Positions 28,820-38,734 of a stretch of 64,000 nt of DNA are shown in pieces; within the stretch, counting starts at the first letter, position 1; the number at the start of each line of letters is the position of its first letter. Position numbers and translations under genes: made by a program. Origin of the DNA: Candidatus Nitrosocosmicus oleophilus. Its GTDB lineage: Archaea > Thermoproteota > Nitrososphaeria > Nitrososphaerales > Nitrososphaeraceae. The notes below the pieces were generated by a model, which was not told the DNA's origin, searched no databases, and worked only from the letters and a program-made list of their open reading frames with translations. The DNA lies in contig NZ_CP012850.1 in assembly GCF_000802205.1 (NCBI RefSeq), positions 1,178,001 through 1,242,000 of the forward strand. The letters are read 5' to 3'.

Positions 28820-30646
28820 TTGACCAAAAATGATAATCTTGATTCCACTCACGCACTAGATGTCTTAGTTATAGGTGGCGGTTCTGCAGGTCTTAGGGCC
28901 GCTATTGAAGCCCACGATGCCGGTGCAAATGTCCTTATAATTAGCAAGAGTAAGAGTGGAAATCCTCATACAGTATTGGCCAGGGGAGGTATTAATGCTG
29001 CATTAGGAACTATGGACCCTGAAGATAATTGGATGATACATGCTGCCGATACTTTAAAAGAAGGCGAATTTCTTGCAGATTATAGAAGAGTCGAAATTCT
29101 TTGTAAGAGCGCTCCAGATGCTATTAATGAGCTAGTCAACTGGGGTGCTAGATTCCATAGAGAGAAAGAAGATGGAAGATTAACTCAACGATTTTTTGGT
29201 GCTCATACATACAGAAGAACAGTTTTTTATGAAGATTGGACTGGCGATGAAATTGTACGTGTATTAATGAATCAAGTTGATCAAAGGAGAATCAAAATCA
29301 TGGATGATATTTACATCACACAATTACTAGTAAAGTCAGACAAAAAAGAAGACGATCCACTTTCAAAGGAAATCAATGGAGCAATTGGAATTGATCTAAA
29401 CAAAAGGCAAATTATATTATTTGAATGCAAATCTGCTATTCTTGCTACAGGTGGATACACTAGAGTTTATTCGACAAGCAGTTCTAGAATTTTTGAAAAC
29501 TATGGTGAGGGCATTTCCTTAGCTTATCGATCAGGTGTAGAACTAGTAGATATGGAAATGGTGCAGTTTCATCCGACTGGAATGGTTTGGCCTGATAAAG
29601 CTTCAGGAACTCTAGCCACTGAGGCTATACGAGGTGAAGGAGGGATATTGTTAAATTCGTCAAATGAAAGGTTCATGAAAAATTACTATCCCCAAAGAAT
29701 GGAACTTGGACCACGTGATGTTGTAGCCCGTGCTATTTATAATGAAATTCTTGAGGGTAGAGGTACAAAACATGGAGGAGTATGGTTGGATGCGACTCAT
29801 CTTTCGAAGGAGAAAATTTTAGATCGACTCCCTACCATGTATGAACAGTTCAAAAGTATTAATGGAATAGACATATCCAAAGAGAAAATGGAAGTTGGCC
29901 CTACTGCACATTATTCGATGGGTGGCATAGTAGTAGATGACAAATGTAGAACAAAAGTCAAGGGTCTGTTTGCAGCCGGAGAAGCAATAAGTCAAATTCA
30001 TGGGGCTAATCGATTAGGCGGAAATAGTTTACTGGATACCATGGTTTTTGGTAAAATTGCAGGCAGAGAAGCATCTAGATTAGCAAAAGAGACAAAAGAT
30101 GAAATTTCGCTCACGATTAATTCTTTATCACCACCTTTAAGCTTGAATGAAAATACATCAAAGGAATTCAAAGACGAAATCTTTATGGTTAAAGAACCAC
30201 TGGTCTTTCGCAATAAAATACAAGATTTAATGGAGCAGTATGCTGGAATAATAAGAGATAGCGCAAAGTTACAAAAAGGATTAAAGAATCTGTTGGAATT
30301 AAAAGAGGCATTTTACTCTAAAGACCATATTGTAAGGGATATTCGATTTGATGATGATAAAGATAATATTGAAAATATCATTTTAACTTTAGAAGTAAAA
30401 TCTTCTTTAATCGTTTGTGAGGCCATAATGAGGAGTGCATTGATGCGACAAGAATCTAGAGGTGCTCATTATAGATCTGACTTTCCAAATATAGATAATG
30501 AAAAATGGATGAAAAACATTTATTGTAAAAAAAATGGAGAGTCAGAAATGATATTGTCTACAGGTGAAGTCAAGGTAATCGAAGGACCGTTAAAAGATCT
30601 GCTCAAATCTCATTCCAAACCAGAACACCATCGTGAATTTGAATAA
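28820..30646 (+). CDS. sdhA: Succinate dehydrogenase/fumarate reductase flavoprotein subunit
   Basis: This 608-residue FAD subunit oxidises succinate to fumarate. VIGGGSAGLRAA (17-28) is the FAD loop. NPHTVLARGGINAAL contains H50, positioned for covalent FAD. VQFHPTGM, RGEGGILLNS, the active-site GPRDVVARAI and the GANRLGGNSLLDT segment are all present. The start is TTG at 28820, as no ATG precedes the conserved VLVIGGG. No sdhB/C/D follows here, so the other subunits must lie elsewhere. A frameshifted C-terminal copy is at 50083-50342. Confidence 0.93.
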   Translation: MTKNDNLDSTHALDVLVIGGGSAGLRAAIEAHDAGANVLIISKSKSGNPHTVLARGGINAALGTMDPEDNWMIHAADTLKEGEFLADYRRVEILCKSAPDAINELVNWGARFHREKEDGRLTQRFFGAHTYRRTVFYEDWTGDEIVRVLMNQVDQRRIKIMDDIYITQLLVKSDKKEDDPLSKEINGAIGIDLNKRQIILFECKSAILATGGYTRVYSTSSSRIFENYGEGISLAYRSGVELVDMEMVQFHPTGMVWPDKASGTLATEAIRGEGGILLNSSNERFMKNYYPQRMELGPRDVVARAIYNEILEGRGTKHGGVWLDATHLSKEKILDRLPTMYEQFKSINGIDISKEKMEVGPTAHYSMGGIVVDDKCRTKVKGLFAAGEAISQIHGANRLGGNSLLDTMVFGKIAGREASRLAKETKDEISLTINSLSPPLSLNENTSKEFKDEIFMVKEPLVFRNKIQDLMEQYAGIIRDSAKLQKGLKNLLELKEAFYSKDHIVRDIRFDDDKDNIENIILTLEVKSSLIVCEAIMRSALMRQESRGAHYRSDFPNIDNEKWMKNIYCKKNGESEMILSTGEVKVIEGPLKDLLKSHSKPEHHREFE

Positions 30647-30779
30647 GCATTAGTATTATTTGTTCCAAAAACTTCATAAAAATGACGGATTATGTGTTTA
30701 ACTAGCTATATAATCATGGATAGAAAATAATTATGAAAAGAAATTGATCTTATATAATAATGTGTTATTATAGCAATAT

Positions 30780-32561
30780 ATGACTGAATATGAGAACATG
30801 CGTACAGCGGATATCATCGCCGAAGCATTACTTGATTGGAATGTAGATGTCATTTTTGGGTTACCGGGTGATGGAATAAATGGATTTATTGAGGCATTAA
30901 GACTGAGACAGAATAAAATCAGATTCATCCTCGTAAGACATGAAGAATCTGCAGCATTTATGGCTTGTGCTTATGCCAAATATACCGGCAGGTTAGGTGT
31001 CTGCGTGGCTACTTCAGGGCCTGGAGCAATCCATCTTTTAAATGGACTATATGACGCCAAGGCGGATAATACTCCTGTTCTTGCAATTACAGGTACTACA
31101 TACTCGGATCTGATGAATTCTAATTATCAGCAAGATGTTAATTTGTTGCAATTATTTTCAGATGTTACAGTTTACAATAGTATGATTACTGTTCCTGAGC
31201 AAGCAGAAATGACTGTAGATATTGCATGTAGAACTGCATTAGCACAGAGAGGGGTAAGCCACCTAACTATTCCTATCGACGTCCAAGAAAAAAAGCTAAG
31301 TGGCAAATATTCTAGACATAATGTGGCTTATCATACATCAGATGTACATATTACAGAAACATCCCCAAACCATGCATTAATAGAAAAAGCATCTAAAATT
31401 CTTAATTCAGGGAGCAAGGTTGTTATATTAGCTGGACAGGGAGCTCTTCAATCAGGAGAAGAAGTTATTGCAGTCGCAGAAAGATTAGGTGCACCAGTTG
31501 TCAAAGCTCTTTTAGGTAAAGCGGTAATTCCTGACGACAACGTCTACAGTTTGGGCGGTATTGGTTTACTAGGCACTGAACCATCGAGTGATGCAATGAG
31601 TGAAGCGGACACTCTCTTTATGATCGGGACGTCATTTCCATATACAGATTATTTACCAAAACCAGGTCAAGCAAGGGGGATTCAAATAGATATAAAAGCC
31701 GAAAAGATTGGTCTACGATATCCAGTTGAAATTGGTTTGATAGGTGATTCAAAGACAATACTTTCTGAATTGCTTCCATTGTTGGTTCAAAAGAAAAATC
31801 TAGAATTTCTAAAATCAAAGCAGCAAGCAATGAAAAACTGGAATAGATTATTGAGAGAACGAAGCAGTAGAACCGATAATCCTATTAAGCCACAAGCTAT
31901 TGCAATGATGGTCTCTGAGGAATTAGAGGAAAACGCAATTATTTCTGTGGACTGTGGCACCAACACATCCTGGGCCGCTCGTTATATAGACATACGAAAA
32001 GGGATGAAATTTTCCCTCTCAGGGACTTTATCTAGTATGGGAAATGGTTTACCTTATGCAATTGCAGCACAGATTGCTTTTCCAGGAAGACAATCTGTCG
32101 CATTTGTTGGCGATGGTGGCTTGACTATGTTAATGGGTGAATTTGCCACTGCTGTTCAGTATGATCTTCCAATAAAGGTCATTGTTATAAAAAATAATAC
32201 TCTAGGAATGATTAGGTGGGAACAGATGGGTTTTCTTGGAAATCCCGAATATGGGGTAGAGTTTACTCCAATTGATTTTGCAAAGTTTGCTGAAGCATGT
32301 GGAGGTAAAGGCTATTCAATAAAAAAAGCATCTGAAGCAGCATCTATTATCCACAAGGCTATGAAGGAGAATAAACCAACATTAATTGAAGCATATGTTG
32401 ATCCTTTCGAACCTCCTATGCCTCCAAATGTTGGAATGGATTATGTAAATAATTTAGCCCAATCATTCGCAAAGGGACAACCATATGCCAAAAGAATTGG
32501 ATTAACGTTATTCAGAAACAAGGTGCATGAAGTACTAAAAAATTATCATACTCATTCATAA
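30780..32561 (+). CDS. ThDP-dependent enzyme, pyruvate oxidase/pyruvate:quinone dehydrogenase-like
   Basis: This 593-residue protein has the three-domain layout of acetolactate synthase and pyruvate oxidases. VIFGLPGDGINGFIEAL and RHEESAAFMACAYAK (with the cofactor-activating Glu) form the Pyr domain. The middle FAD/nucleotide-like domain holds ILAGQGALQSGEEV. VGDGGLTMLMGEFATAV and IVIKNNTLGMI form the PP domain. The ending lacks the long amphipathic tail of E. coli PoxB. It may decarboxylate pyruvate oxidatively, feeding acetate or acetyl units. It follows sdhA by 133 bp on the same strand, but co-transcription is uncertain. Confidence 0.85.
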   Translation: MTEYENMRTADIIAEALLDWNVDVIFGLPGDGINGFIEALRLRQNKIRFILVRHEESAAFMACAYAKYTGRLGVCVATSGPGAIHLLNGLYDAKADNTPVLAITGTTYSDLMNSNYQQDVNLLQLFSDVTVYNSMITVPEQAEMTVDIACRTALAQRGVSHLTIPIDVQEKKLSGKYSRHNVAYHTSDVHITETSPNHALIEKASKILNSGSKVVILAGQGALQSGEEVIAVAERLGAPVVKALLGKAVIPDDNVYSLGGIGLLGTEPSSDAMSEADTLFMIGTSFPYTDYLPKPGQARGIQIDIKAEKIGLRYPVEIGLIGDSKTILSELLPLLVQKKNLEFLKSKQQAMKNWNRLLRERSSRTDNPIKPQAIAMMVSEELEENAIISVDCGTNTSWAARYIDIRKGMKFSLSGTLSSMGNGLPYAIAAQIAFPGRQSVAFVGDGGLTMLMGEFATAVQYDLPIKVIVIKNNTLGMIRWEQMGFLGNPEYGVEFTPIDFAKFAEACGGKGYSIKKASEAASIIHKAMKENKPTLIEAYVDPFEPPMPPNVGMDYVNNLAQSFAKGQPYAKRIGLTLFRNKVHEVLKNYHTHS

Positions 32562-32882
32562 TAAACAGACGAGGCTCTGATTTGATACCATTTACCTCGT
32601 TTTCGGAGCGCTTCATTGAGTACGATCAATTTATCCTGTAAGCAATAACAACATTCAATATTAGTTAGGCGAGCCTCTTTTTTTGTCTTTGAAGTTGAGG
32701 ATACTGGACCAATATCTAGGTATGATTAGCCCACCATTGTAGATAAATGAGAATAATGAACTTATCTAGCAAATAATTAATCTCCATTAATGGAACAAAG
32801 TACAATAATATTTGGCAACCAAGGTTAAATGTGGTTCATAAGTGAGAATGTTTTTTGTGGCAAAAAAGGAGAAACAATATTC
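32562..32882. other. Intergenic, no gene seen
   Basis: Spacer between the ThDP enzyme and the CDGSH gene. No coding signal or strong hairpin was noted. Its right end carries the CDGSH promoter. Confidence 0.4.
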
Positions 32883-32890
32883 TTTATATA
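32883..32890 (+). promoter_or_regulatory. TATA box for the CDGSH gene
   Basis: TTTATATA starts at about 32883, 22-29 bases before the ATG at 32912. With archaeal TATA-to-start spacing this predicts a leaderless mRNA beginning at or near the A of ATG. Confidence 0.55.
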
Positions 32891-32911
32891 TCTATACTAT
32901 AGTAATAGAAT

Positions 32912-33085
32912 ATGACTAAAGTCGAACTCAAATGTACAGAAAATGGACCCATTATGGTAATGGTAGATGGTAAAACCTTTACAGTGTTATGCAGATGCGG
33001 TGGTTCTAAGAATAAACCATATTGTGATGGTACGCATGCAAGGATAGGTTTCAAGGCAGAATCTAGAGAAATTCAGATTTTATAA
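32912..33085 (+). CDS. Small CDGSH iron-sulfur protein
   Basis: This 57-residue protein holds one CDGSH-type [2Fe-2S] site. The ligands are C27, C29, C38 and H42 in the motif CRCGGSKNKPYCDGTH, followed by the usual GF. It has no membrane anchor, so it is a soluble redox or iron-sulfur transfer protein. It precedes the hemerythrin of cluster B on the same strand. The short length and the leaderless promoter fit the ATG at 32912. Confidence 0.93.
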   Translation: MTKVELKCTENGPIMVMVDGKTFTVLCRCGGSKNKPYCDGTHARIGFKAESREIQIL

Positions 33086-33241
33086 TCCCAAGTAACATCT
33101 GATTATCCTGACAGCCTTTTTATTTTGAGATTTTATATTATTTTATGTTATTTAAGGAAGTTGAAACAAACCAATAATAAACGTAGAGATGAGTATTAAA
33201 TTAAGTATCTTATTAATATATAATATTAAATAAAAACATAA

Positions 33242-33703
33242 ATGGTTTATAAAATCAATTTTAATAAATCCATCCCCGATATGATTAGTAGATTAAAACA
33301 AGAACATATAGAATTTGGATTATCTTTAAACAATATAACTAGATATAATAAAGAGAGTAACATTACAAAAGCAATTGAAGCTATACATGAGATGAGCGAA
33401 TCGATAATCAAACACGCTGTTGAAGAAGAAGCAAGGTTAATGCGAGTAATAATGCATAACGCGAAAGAAGAATCCGCCGATTCTATTAAAATAATGCAGG
33501 AGCATAATTGGGTTGTAAATTTTCTAAAACATACAATACCAGATATAGAAAATAATTTTTACCAACAAAGTAAACAGGATATGCAATATCGACAAAAAGT
33601 TCAGAATGAAATTAATGAATTTGCTACAAAACTGAGCAATCACTTTTCTGAAGAAGAACAAATCGTTTTTCCTCTTACGTTAAAAGCAGATATGCAGATA
33701 TGA
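33242..33703 (+). CDS. Hemerythrin/HHE-domain protein (copy B)
   Basis: This 153-residue diiron four-helix protein is paralogous to 14895. Ligand segments are LKQEHIEFG, KHAVEEEARL, MQEHNWVVNFLKH and NHFSEEEQIVFP. The last helix has Ser where copy A has Glu (HFSEEE versus HFEEEE). An AT-rich TATA-like run (TATTAATATATAATA) ends about 15 bases before the ATG. Bases 33410-33516 equal those of copy A. It begins cluster B and is likely an O2/NO or redox-stress responder. Confidence 0.9.
   Translation: MVYKINFNKSIPDMISRLKQEHIEFGLSLNNITRYNKESNITKAIEAIHEMSESIIKHAVEEEARLMRVIMHNAKEESADSIKIMQEHNWVVNFLKHTIPDIENNFYQQSKQDMQYRQKVQNEINEFATKLSNHFSEEEQIVFPLTLKADMQI
33410..33516 (+). repeat. 107-bp perfect repeat inside hemerythrin copy B
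   Basis: Identical to 15063-15169 in copy A, in the same orientation within the gene. Codons immediately outside differ (ATC versus ATA on the left, AAT versus GAT on the right). Confidence 0.9.
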
Positions 33704-33967
33704 AGTAGACTAAATTGAAATCAAATCTTCCCGCCAACAAATGCAATAACAATAATCACAATGTGACATAAAAAGAAAACCTGAACTTGCAGAAGTGAAA
33801 ATCAAACAGAAATGAGAAGATCATTAGTATCCTTCTCATGGAGTATAGAACGTAATTGATAAGGATTTGAAAGGTTAAATTGGGAATAGTGATTCAATGA
33901 TTCAGTGATTATTACAAATGATGTAATTGCATACCTTACAGCGAAAGACTATTAGTTAGTAAGTAAC

Positions 33968-34126
33968 ATGGATTTATCAAATGTAGAGCAAATCGTAATG
34001 CAACTTTGTATTCATAGTACATTCATTACTGCACCGGCTGAAATATTAGAAAAAAAGTGTCGACCAAACCATGAAGGATGTAAAAAACATGTCAAAAGAA
34101 AACTTTACCATGAAGATATTCACTAA
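33968..34126 (+). CDS. Possible 52-residue Cys/His-rich protein
   Basis: An ATG-started frame ends at TAA 34124-34126. The second half reads KKCRPNHEGCKKHVKRKLYH. Its C31, H35, C38 and H41 are spaced like a small zinc knuckle, and C14/H16 lie in the first half. No family was recognised and there is no neighbour evidence, so it may be a chance frame. Confidence 0.3.
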   Translation: MDLSNVEQIVMQLCIHSTFITAPAEILEKKCRPNHEGCKKHVKRKLYHEDIH

Positions 34127-34181
34127 TTATTCTAGCAATATTTTATAAACGACTGATTATAATTTATAAAATCAAACGCCC

Positions 34182-34860
34182 TATGCATCTTGCCACCACA
34201 TTTAGTAAATATATTTTTTCAGGTGGTCTCATTTATTCTATGGTAATGAATACCCTGGTTGGAGCATTTAACTTGTTAACAGCGTTTTCATTAGATGGGG
34301 AAATATATCGCATGTTTTATTAGATAAATGGAACAAGAGTATGATGAAGCCACCAAATTTGTATTAAAGGTAGGCACAGGATTTCATTCGGATTGATAGT
34401 GTATGGTTTTATAACTATATTTAAAGGCTCATCTCTTGTGGGATTGTGGGGTTTGGATACTCAAGTCTAAATTATTTTGGGAATGATAAAACATATCTAC
34501 AACTACATGAGTTATCAAACAAATTATCTAATCGGAGACTATAGGATGTTTTGATTACAGATTTTATACATGTAAACTCAAATATTACAGTAGAACAAGT
34601 AATTCAAAACTACTTTAATGTTTATCGAAAAAGTGAATTCTCTATACTAGATAGTGAAGGTTACTTACTATGGTCTGTATAAATAGACAAATCGGAGAAT
34701 CTCATTCTTTATCACGTTTATTGTCCCAAAATAGTAAATCAAATAAGAAAAAACTTGAATGTATAGTCAGCAAATCCGGTTTACTCAATATCACAAAGAA
34801 TGATAATAAATTCAAAAAGAATACTAAATAAATAAATAATAAAAATAACAACTGATTAAA
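34182..34860 (+). pseudogene. Site-2 protease (M50) with CBS domains, pseudogene
   Basis: Pieces in changing frames read GGLIYSMVMNTLVGAFNLL, then TAFSLDG (the NLxPAxPLDG metal-site motif of M50 proteases). They continue with EATKFVLKVG, a membrane helix ISFGLIVYGFITIFKGSSLV and NITVEQVIQNYFNVYRKSEF, a CBS-like segment. Stops and frameshifts separate them. The N-terminal HExxH half is missing. Intact homologues are membrane zinc proteases that cleave membrane-bound regulators. Limits are approximate. Confidence 0.7.
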
Positions 34861-35083
34861 CAAAAAGTATATGTACGTCATTGCAAACACTTTTGTTTTA
34901 GTTTTTAATTTTTGGCGTTAGATGTCATTATCATATCAGTAACTTATAAAAAGTGATTTTTTGCGGCTTCAGAAAAGTATACAGAATATGTGAACAAGGT
35001 GGAAAATTAGAATTTTTTTAGAGTTGAAATTATGATAGTTTGTCTAATTCTTTTATATCAAAACATTGTAGAATATAGTTGAA

Positions 35084-35506
35084 ATGACGGAAAATTCGAA
35101 AGATCAGTCATTGTCAGAATTAACTGTAGAAAAACGGAGTGGGAATATTGAAAAATTCGATGAGGAAAAGCTTGTAAGAGGAATTAGTAGAGCTGGTACA
35201 CCATTTTTGATTGCTAAAGATATTTCTAAATCGCTAGTACATAAATTGGCCGAGAATCCTCCTATTGACAATTTCATTTACTCTAGTAAAATTAGAGAAT
35301 ATGTTACACAAGAACTAAAGAAAAGAAATCAAAATACAATAGCTGAATCATATGCAGGCTATAGTAAAAATAATGTAACCTCAATTAAAGAACAACTTAA
35401 AAATAATAAATACGATTCAAAAGTTTCACAAACAAAAAACACTCAATCAAAACAGTTTGAAAAAGACAGAAAACGGTTTGCAAAAGACAAGGATAACGCC
35501 TTATAG
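35084..35506 (+). CDS. Stand-alone ATP-cone domain protein
   Basis: The first 85 residues match an ATP-cone: VEKRSGNIEKFDEEKLVRGI, the alanine-turn ISRAGTP, then a helix ending with IREYVTQEL. ATP-cones bind ATP/dATP in ribonucleotide reductases and NrdR. Here the rest is only a 50-residue Lys/Gln/Asn-rich tail, with no reductase or zinc finger. It may act as a nucleotide-sensing partner protein. It is a single-gene unit. Confidence 0.82.
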   Translation: MTENSKDQSLSELTVEKRSGNIEKFDEEKLVRGISRAGTPFLIAKDISKSLVHKLAENPPIDNFIYSSKIREYVTQELKKRNQNTIAESYAGYSKNNVTSIKEQLKNNKYDSKVSQTKNTQSKQFEKDRKRFAKDKDNAL

Positions 35507-35839
35507 AGATGTAAAAAAGCAGAAAATTAATAAAATTAATCATTTATTCTTTGCGATAAAACATGTTCCACTCACATACATGTTTATGAGATGATTACTT
35601 CAACCAAATAGATATATACTAGCTGTAGTAACCAGTTCCATAATAATAATGGAAGTACAAATATTTGTAACATAGGGCTATTTTTTGAATCAATTTACTT
35701 TATATTGTTCCATAACTAGATGGACTTTTCTTTCATATAGGGATTAATTTGTAATGGGAAGAATGATGTTTAATACTTTGAACTTAAATTTCTACTCCAA
35801 TAGTGACGTCAAACCCATGTCGAATTGCTAAGTGATAGT
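35507..35839. other. Gene-free spacer in cluster B
   Basis: No coding signal was recognised between the ATP-cone gene and the remnant that follows. Confidence 0.4.
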
Positions 35840-35840
35840 A

Positions 35841-36009
35841 TACTACTTAAATCAAAATGGAGAGGTAATGGTAAGGTTGGATAATAATGAAAGGATTGAA
35901 CTGCATAAACATAGCGTAAGATTTGATGACGATTCAAGGGAAATAGTTATTGATACCAGTATTGCAACTTACTAGATAGCTATAGATCAGGTTTCGTACT
36001 ATTAAATAA
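35841..36009 (+). pseudogene. Remnant of the 72-residue acidic protein family
   Basis: The plus strand reads NQNGEVMVRLDNNERIELHK, then SVRFDDDSREIVID and a damaged tail with two in-frame TAG/TAA stops. It is collinear with the intact gene at 41009-41227 from its residue 12 onward. The start is missing and Trp codons of the intact copy have become stops. It is dead or truncated at most. Confidence 0.8.
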
Positions 36010-36090
36010 ACCAAAATATTTTATAAAAGCATAATCAATGTTATATTATAAATTTATCTAAACTACATTTCATTTATTAAAAATTAATTA

Positions 36091-36372
36091 TTGAAGTCAG
36101 TAACGTCAATTTATAATCTATCGATAACTTATAAATACACTGGGCGCCTCTTGTACCAGATGTCGTCTATTTTCTTACAAAAGCAGAAATTAGAGGATAA
36201 TCGACAAGAGCGAATTTATAGCAATAGATTGCGTTTTAGAAATTTAAGATATTTTTTAAGATGTCAGAATTGCTTTTGGAAGGCGTCAACTTTATCCATT
36301 ACACCATATCAACACGATGCATATTTAAAAAAATGCCCTCTTATTGCGATGATAGAATCAATATGTTTTTGA
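36091..36372 (+). CDS. Possible small zinc-finger protein (maybe frameshifted at the end)
   Basis: The frame from TTG 36091 gives 93 residues; ATG 36160 gives 70 and is the better start. It contains C-Q-N-C (RCQNCFWKAS), a His in TPYQHDAYLKKC and a third Cys, as in small archaeal zinc-ribbon proteins. These usually end CPxC then IESIP. Here CPLIAMIESICF lacks the fourth Cys, and a +1 frame would supply PSYC, so the last codons may be frameshifted. Function unknown. Confidence 0.45.
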   Translation: MKSVTSIYNLSITYKYTGRLLYQMSSIFLQKQKLEDNRQERIYSNRLRFRNLRYFLRCQNCFWKASTLSITPYQHDAYLKKCPLIAMIESICF

Positions 36373-36379
36373 TTGACAA

Positions 36380-36600
36380 TAGATAGTATTCCATATAAGA
36401 CAATCAATTACAATGACAATAGGATTTTTGCAACCCGAATACAGGGTAAAATTTATGCAACTGATAGAATTTGTAAATCCGAATATGTTGATTGGTCAAC
36501 AGATTTTTTCTAAGGAAAAGAAAAAAACATTAACTGGTCCGCTGCATCTTGTTGATTTGAATTAAGAAGTGATGTGTCACAAAGCCTCTTGCAGACATCG
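36380..36600 (+). pseudogene. Rieske ferredoxin pseudogene (copy B)
   Basis: The plus strand reads TINYNDNRIFATRIQGKIYA, then TDRICKSEYVDWSTDFF, a stop, GKEKNINW and FELRSDVSQSL. It is collinear with the intact Rieske protein at 16140. The ligand pair CTH has become CKS, and CPLH is unrecognisable. In-frame TAA and TGA stops break it. It shows that cluster B once carried the same Rieske gene as cluster A. Confidence 0.85.
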
Positions 36601-36842
36601 TTGTAAAAAACAATGTTTGTATGATTGTAGATAACTGGATTCATATTCTGATCATTTGAATATTTTTAAAAAAACATAACTAGTATACGGAGTGTAAAAG
36701 ATCCAAAATAATCAATTATTACATTGGAAGATATAAAGAATATACTTGAAAGTGTAAAATTAATTAAATTATCAAAGACGATCTCATGAAATACCCTACA
36801 AGATATGAATATGATTATATACTTTATTCTCTATTCTAGAAC

Positions 36843-37265
36843 ATGAATAATCAAACTCAAAATAATAAACAAGATAAAAATAATTTAACTCCGTCAGATG
36901 TAATTGCTAATGCGGCTCGATTCAATAAACAATTTATTAATAAACAGTTGGCAGGTCCTGTTACCGTAAGTGTTGGCAAAATGTTAACTGTAATGGGGCA
37001 ACAACATAGTATTATTGGTATTTTATCTAATATCCTGGGAGATAGTCATAGTGATAAGGAATTGCATGATATGCATAATTCAATATTTGGAGGGCTAGTA
37101 GATGGCAGTGGTCCGGGTAGAAAAGGTATGGAGCTTGAGGATGTTTTAGCCAAAATAACTGAGTTCATAAATCAACAAAATCAACAAATTCAGGAACTCA
37201 TTGTTAGAATTAGTCAAAATGTAAAGCATAGTGAAAATTCAGAGAAATCCTCTTCCACTAAATAG
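36843..37265 (+). CDS. GSGPGRKG-motif small protein, intact copy B
   Basis: This 140-residue protein has a polar Asn/Gln/Lys start, then TPSDVIANAARFNKQFINKQ, and a conserved centre HDMHNSIFGGLVDGSGPGRK. An amphipathic helix follows (MELEDVLAKITEFINQQNQQ) and may form a coiled coil. I do not recognise a family. The GSGPGRKG loop could bind a phosphate or nucleic acid, but no Walker lysine context supports that. It lies between the dead Rieske gene and a gene-free spacer. It is the only intact copy of the pair. Confidence 0.78.
   Translation: MNNQTQNNKQDKNNLTPSDVIANAARFNKQFINKQLAGPVTVSVGKMLTVMGQQHSIIGILSNILGDSHSDKELHDMHNSIFGGLVDGSGPGRKGMELEDVLAKITEFINQQNQQIQELIVRISQNVKHSENSEKSSSTK
37065..37186 (+). 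repeat. 122-bp perfect repeat in the GSGPGRKG gene, copy B
   Basis: Exact reverse complement of 15629-15750. Sequence outside differs, including the first base on each side. Confidence 0.88.
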
Positions 37266-37909
37266 TAAAAAAATTATCTTTTAGACTAAATACTTTCAAT
37301 AATCAATTTGAGTTTTATATTCATTGTAAATGGAGTCTTAAACTAAGCGGTCGAATTTTTAGATGAATTTGTAATATTACAGTTCTAACACTGTCTGTAC
37401 CCAAAAAGATAACTATGATTGTAGAAGAGATTCGCTTGAGATTACGTCAAGTTTAATAACAATCAGTTGTAACACCCGTAGTAAAACATGGAATCATATA
37501 CAAACTTGTAGATTCATGAGACTTTATCACTACATCCAATCTCGATGTGAAAAAAAGGTTACAGGGTAACCTCGCAATATCTCAGTGATAAGACATAGCA
37601 GGTTTGCGATTACTTTCCCTAAAGTACAAGAACTGAATTAAACCTTTTAAAATAATGGTTGGATTTGTTTGCATTTAATTATATTAAATTTCATGTCTAT
37701 TTTACAGAGGAAGAGTAATGTGTTAAATTATGTCAAATCAAATAAACCTGAATAGCCCTCAATAAAGCCCGGGTCTATATTCGTCTGTAATTTATCTTTT
37801 TTCATGTTTTACAACTTACTGCTTTGAATCATCTACCATCAATAAACAATGATGGAGATAGAAATGATTACAATGACTTTGCTCGATTAAGTTTATTTAG
37901 TATCATCCT
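37266..37909. other. Gene-free spacer in cluster B
   Basis: No gene could be supported in these 644 bases. Frames are short and motif-free. It may be eroded coding DNA like its neighbours. Confidence 0.4.
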
Positions 37910-38065
37910 TTAACTCGTCGCATTTTCCAATTTTTCTATCAGAGTATCAACATAATCATTATCCATATTTCCTTCAAGACTTTCTAATGGACATGCATCT
38001 TTTGAGAATTGCAAAAGTACTTTTAAATTCTTCACATCAGTTGCTGAAAATTCAACTTGAACCAT
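37910..38065 (-). CDS. Possible small acidic protein, 51 residues
   Basis: A minus-strand frame with ATG at 38065 and TAA at 37910-37912 reads MVQVEFSATDVKNLKVLLQF, then SKDACPLESLEGN and a helical, acidic end. Composition and codon use look protein-like, and one Cys is present. No family is recognised. It is followed downstream by a gene-free stretch and preceded by the broken flavin reductase. Confidence 0.5.
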   Translation of the reverse strand: MVQVEFSATDVKNLKVLLQFSKDACPLESLEGNMDNDYVDTLIEKLENATS

Positions 38066-38125
38066 CTAGTAAATTCAACGTATTGTCTATTAAATATAAT
38101 GATCATTTTATACCAATTCCAAAAG

Positions 38126-38734
38126 TTAAGATCTTAAATGATTGATTTTACTAAAATTCATCATTATTGATAGGAGTGTACTATGTTTCTCTAAAATATC
38201 TTTTATACTTTGACGTGTATCCTCATTAGGCTTTTCTATGGAATGTAGGGACCAATATTTTCCATTAATGTATATTAACGCTTCTTTCTCAGAATTATAT
38301 ATTGCATATATTATCTCTCCAATTAGCATTACATGATCCCAAAAAGTGACCTCTTTGAATAACTTACATTCAGAACTTAATGAAGCCCCTTTCACCATAA
38401 ACACATCTATACTATCTGCTTGTTAGAACTGAAACCCCAAATCCTTCAAAGTATGAATTTTGTTATGGTATCTTCTACTATCTCCTCCAGCTACACTAGC
38501 AAGTATTGTCTGATCAGTTGCACTTAAGATAATTCCAAATTCTTTTGACGTTGTGATGTTTTTGACAGTGGCCTTTGTGAGTCCTAAAGAAACCGCTATA
38601 GGCCCTGGTCTATAAGATAGATGATATATTCATTCGCATGCCATAATATCATGACCATGAGGACCGTTTGATGTTATCAAGCCTATTGACATAGCGAATT
38701 TATTTGAACGGGGATCACCGCAAGGTAAACCCAT
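38126..38734 (-). pseudogene. Flavin reductase-like (FMN-binding split barrel) pseudogene
   Basis: A single 203-codon frame from ATG 38734 reads MGLPCGDPRSNKFAMSIGLI, then TSNGPHGHDIMACE, RPGPIAVSLGLTKATVKNI and SKEFGIILSATDQ. This is the layout of flavin reductase/flavoprotein oxygenase proteins of the DIM6 type. Two in-frame stops interrupt it: TGA at 38632-38630 (a Trp site by context) and TAA at 38425-38423. The frame is otherwise unshifted, so inactivation looks recent. The 92-codon tail still has an ATG. Confidence 0.83.

Noticed and set aside
38630-38632. In-frame TGA as selenocysteine in the flavin reductase
   Set aside because: A second stop (TAA) follows in the same frame, no SECIS-like hairpin was seen, and the context fits a Trp codon mutation.
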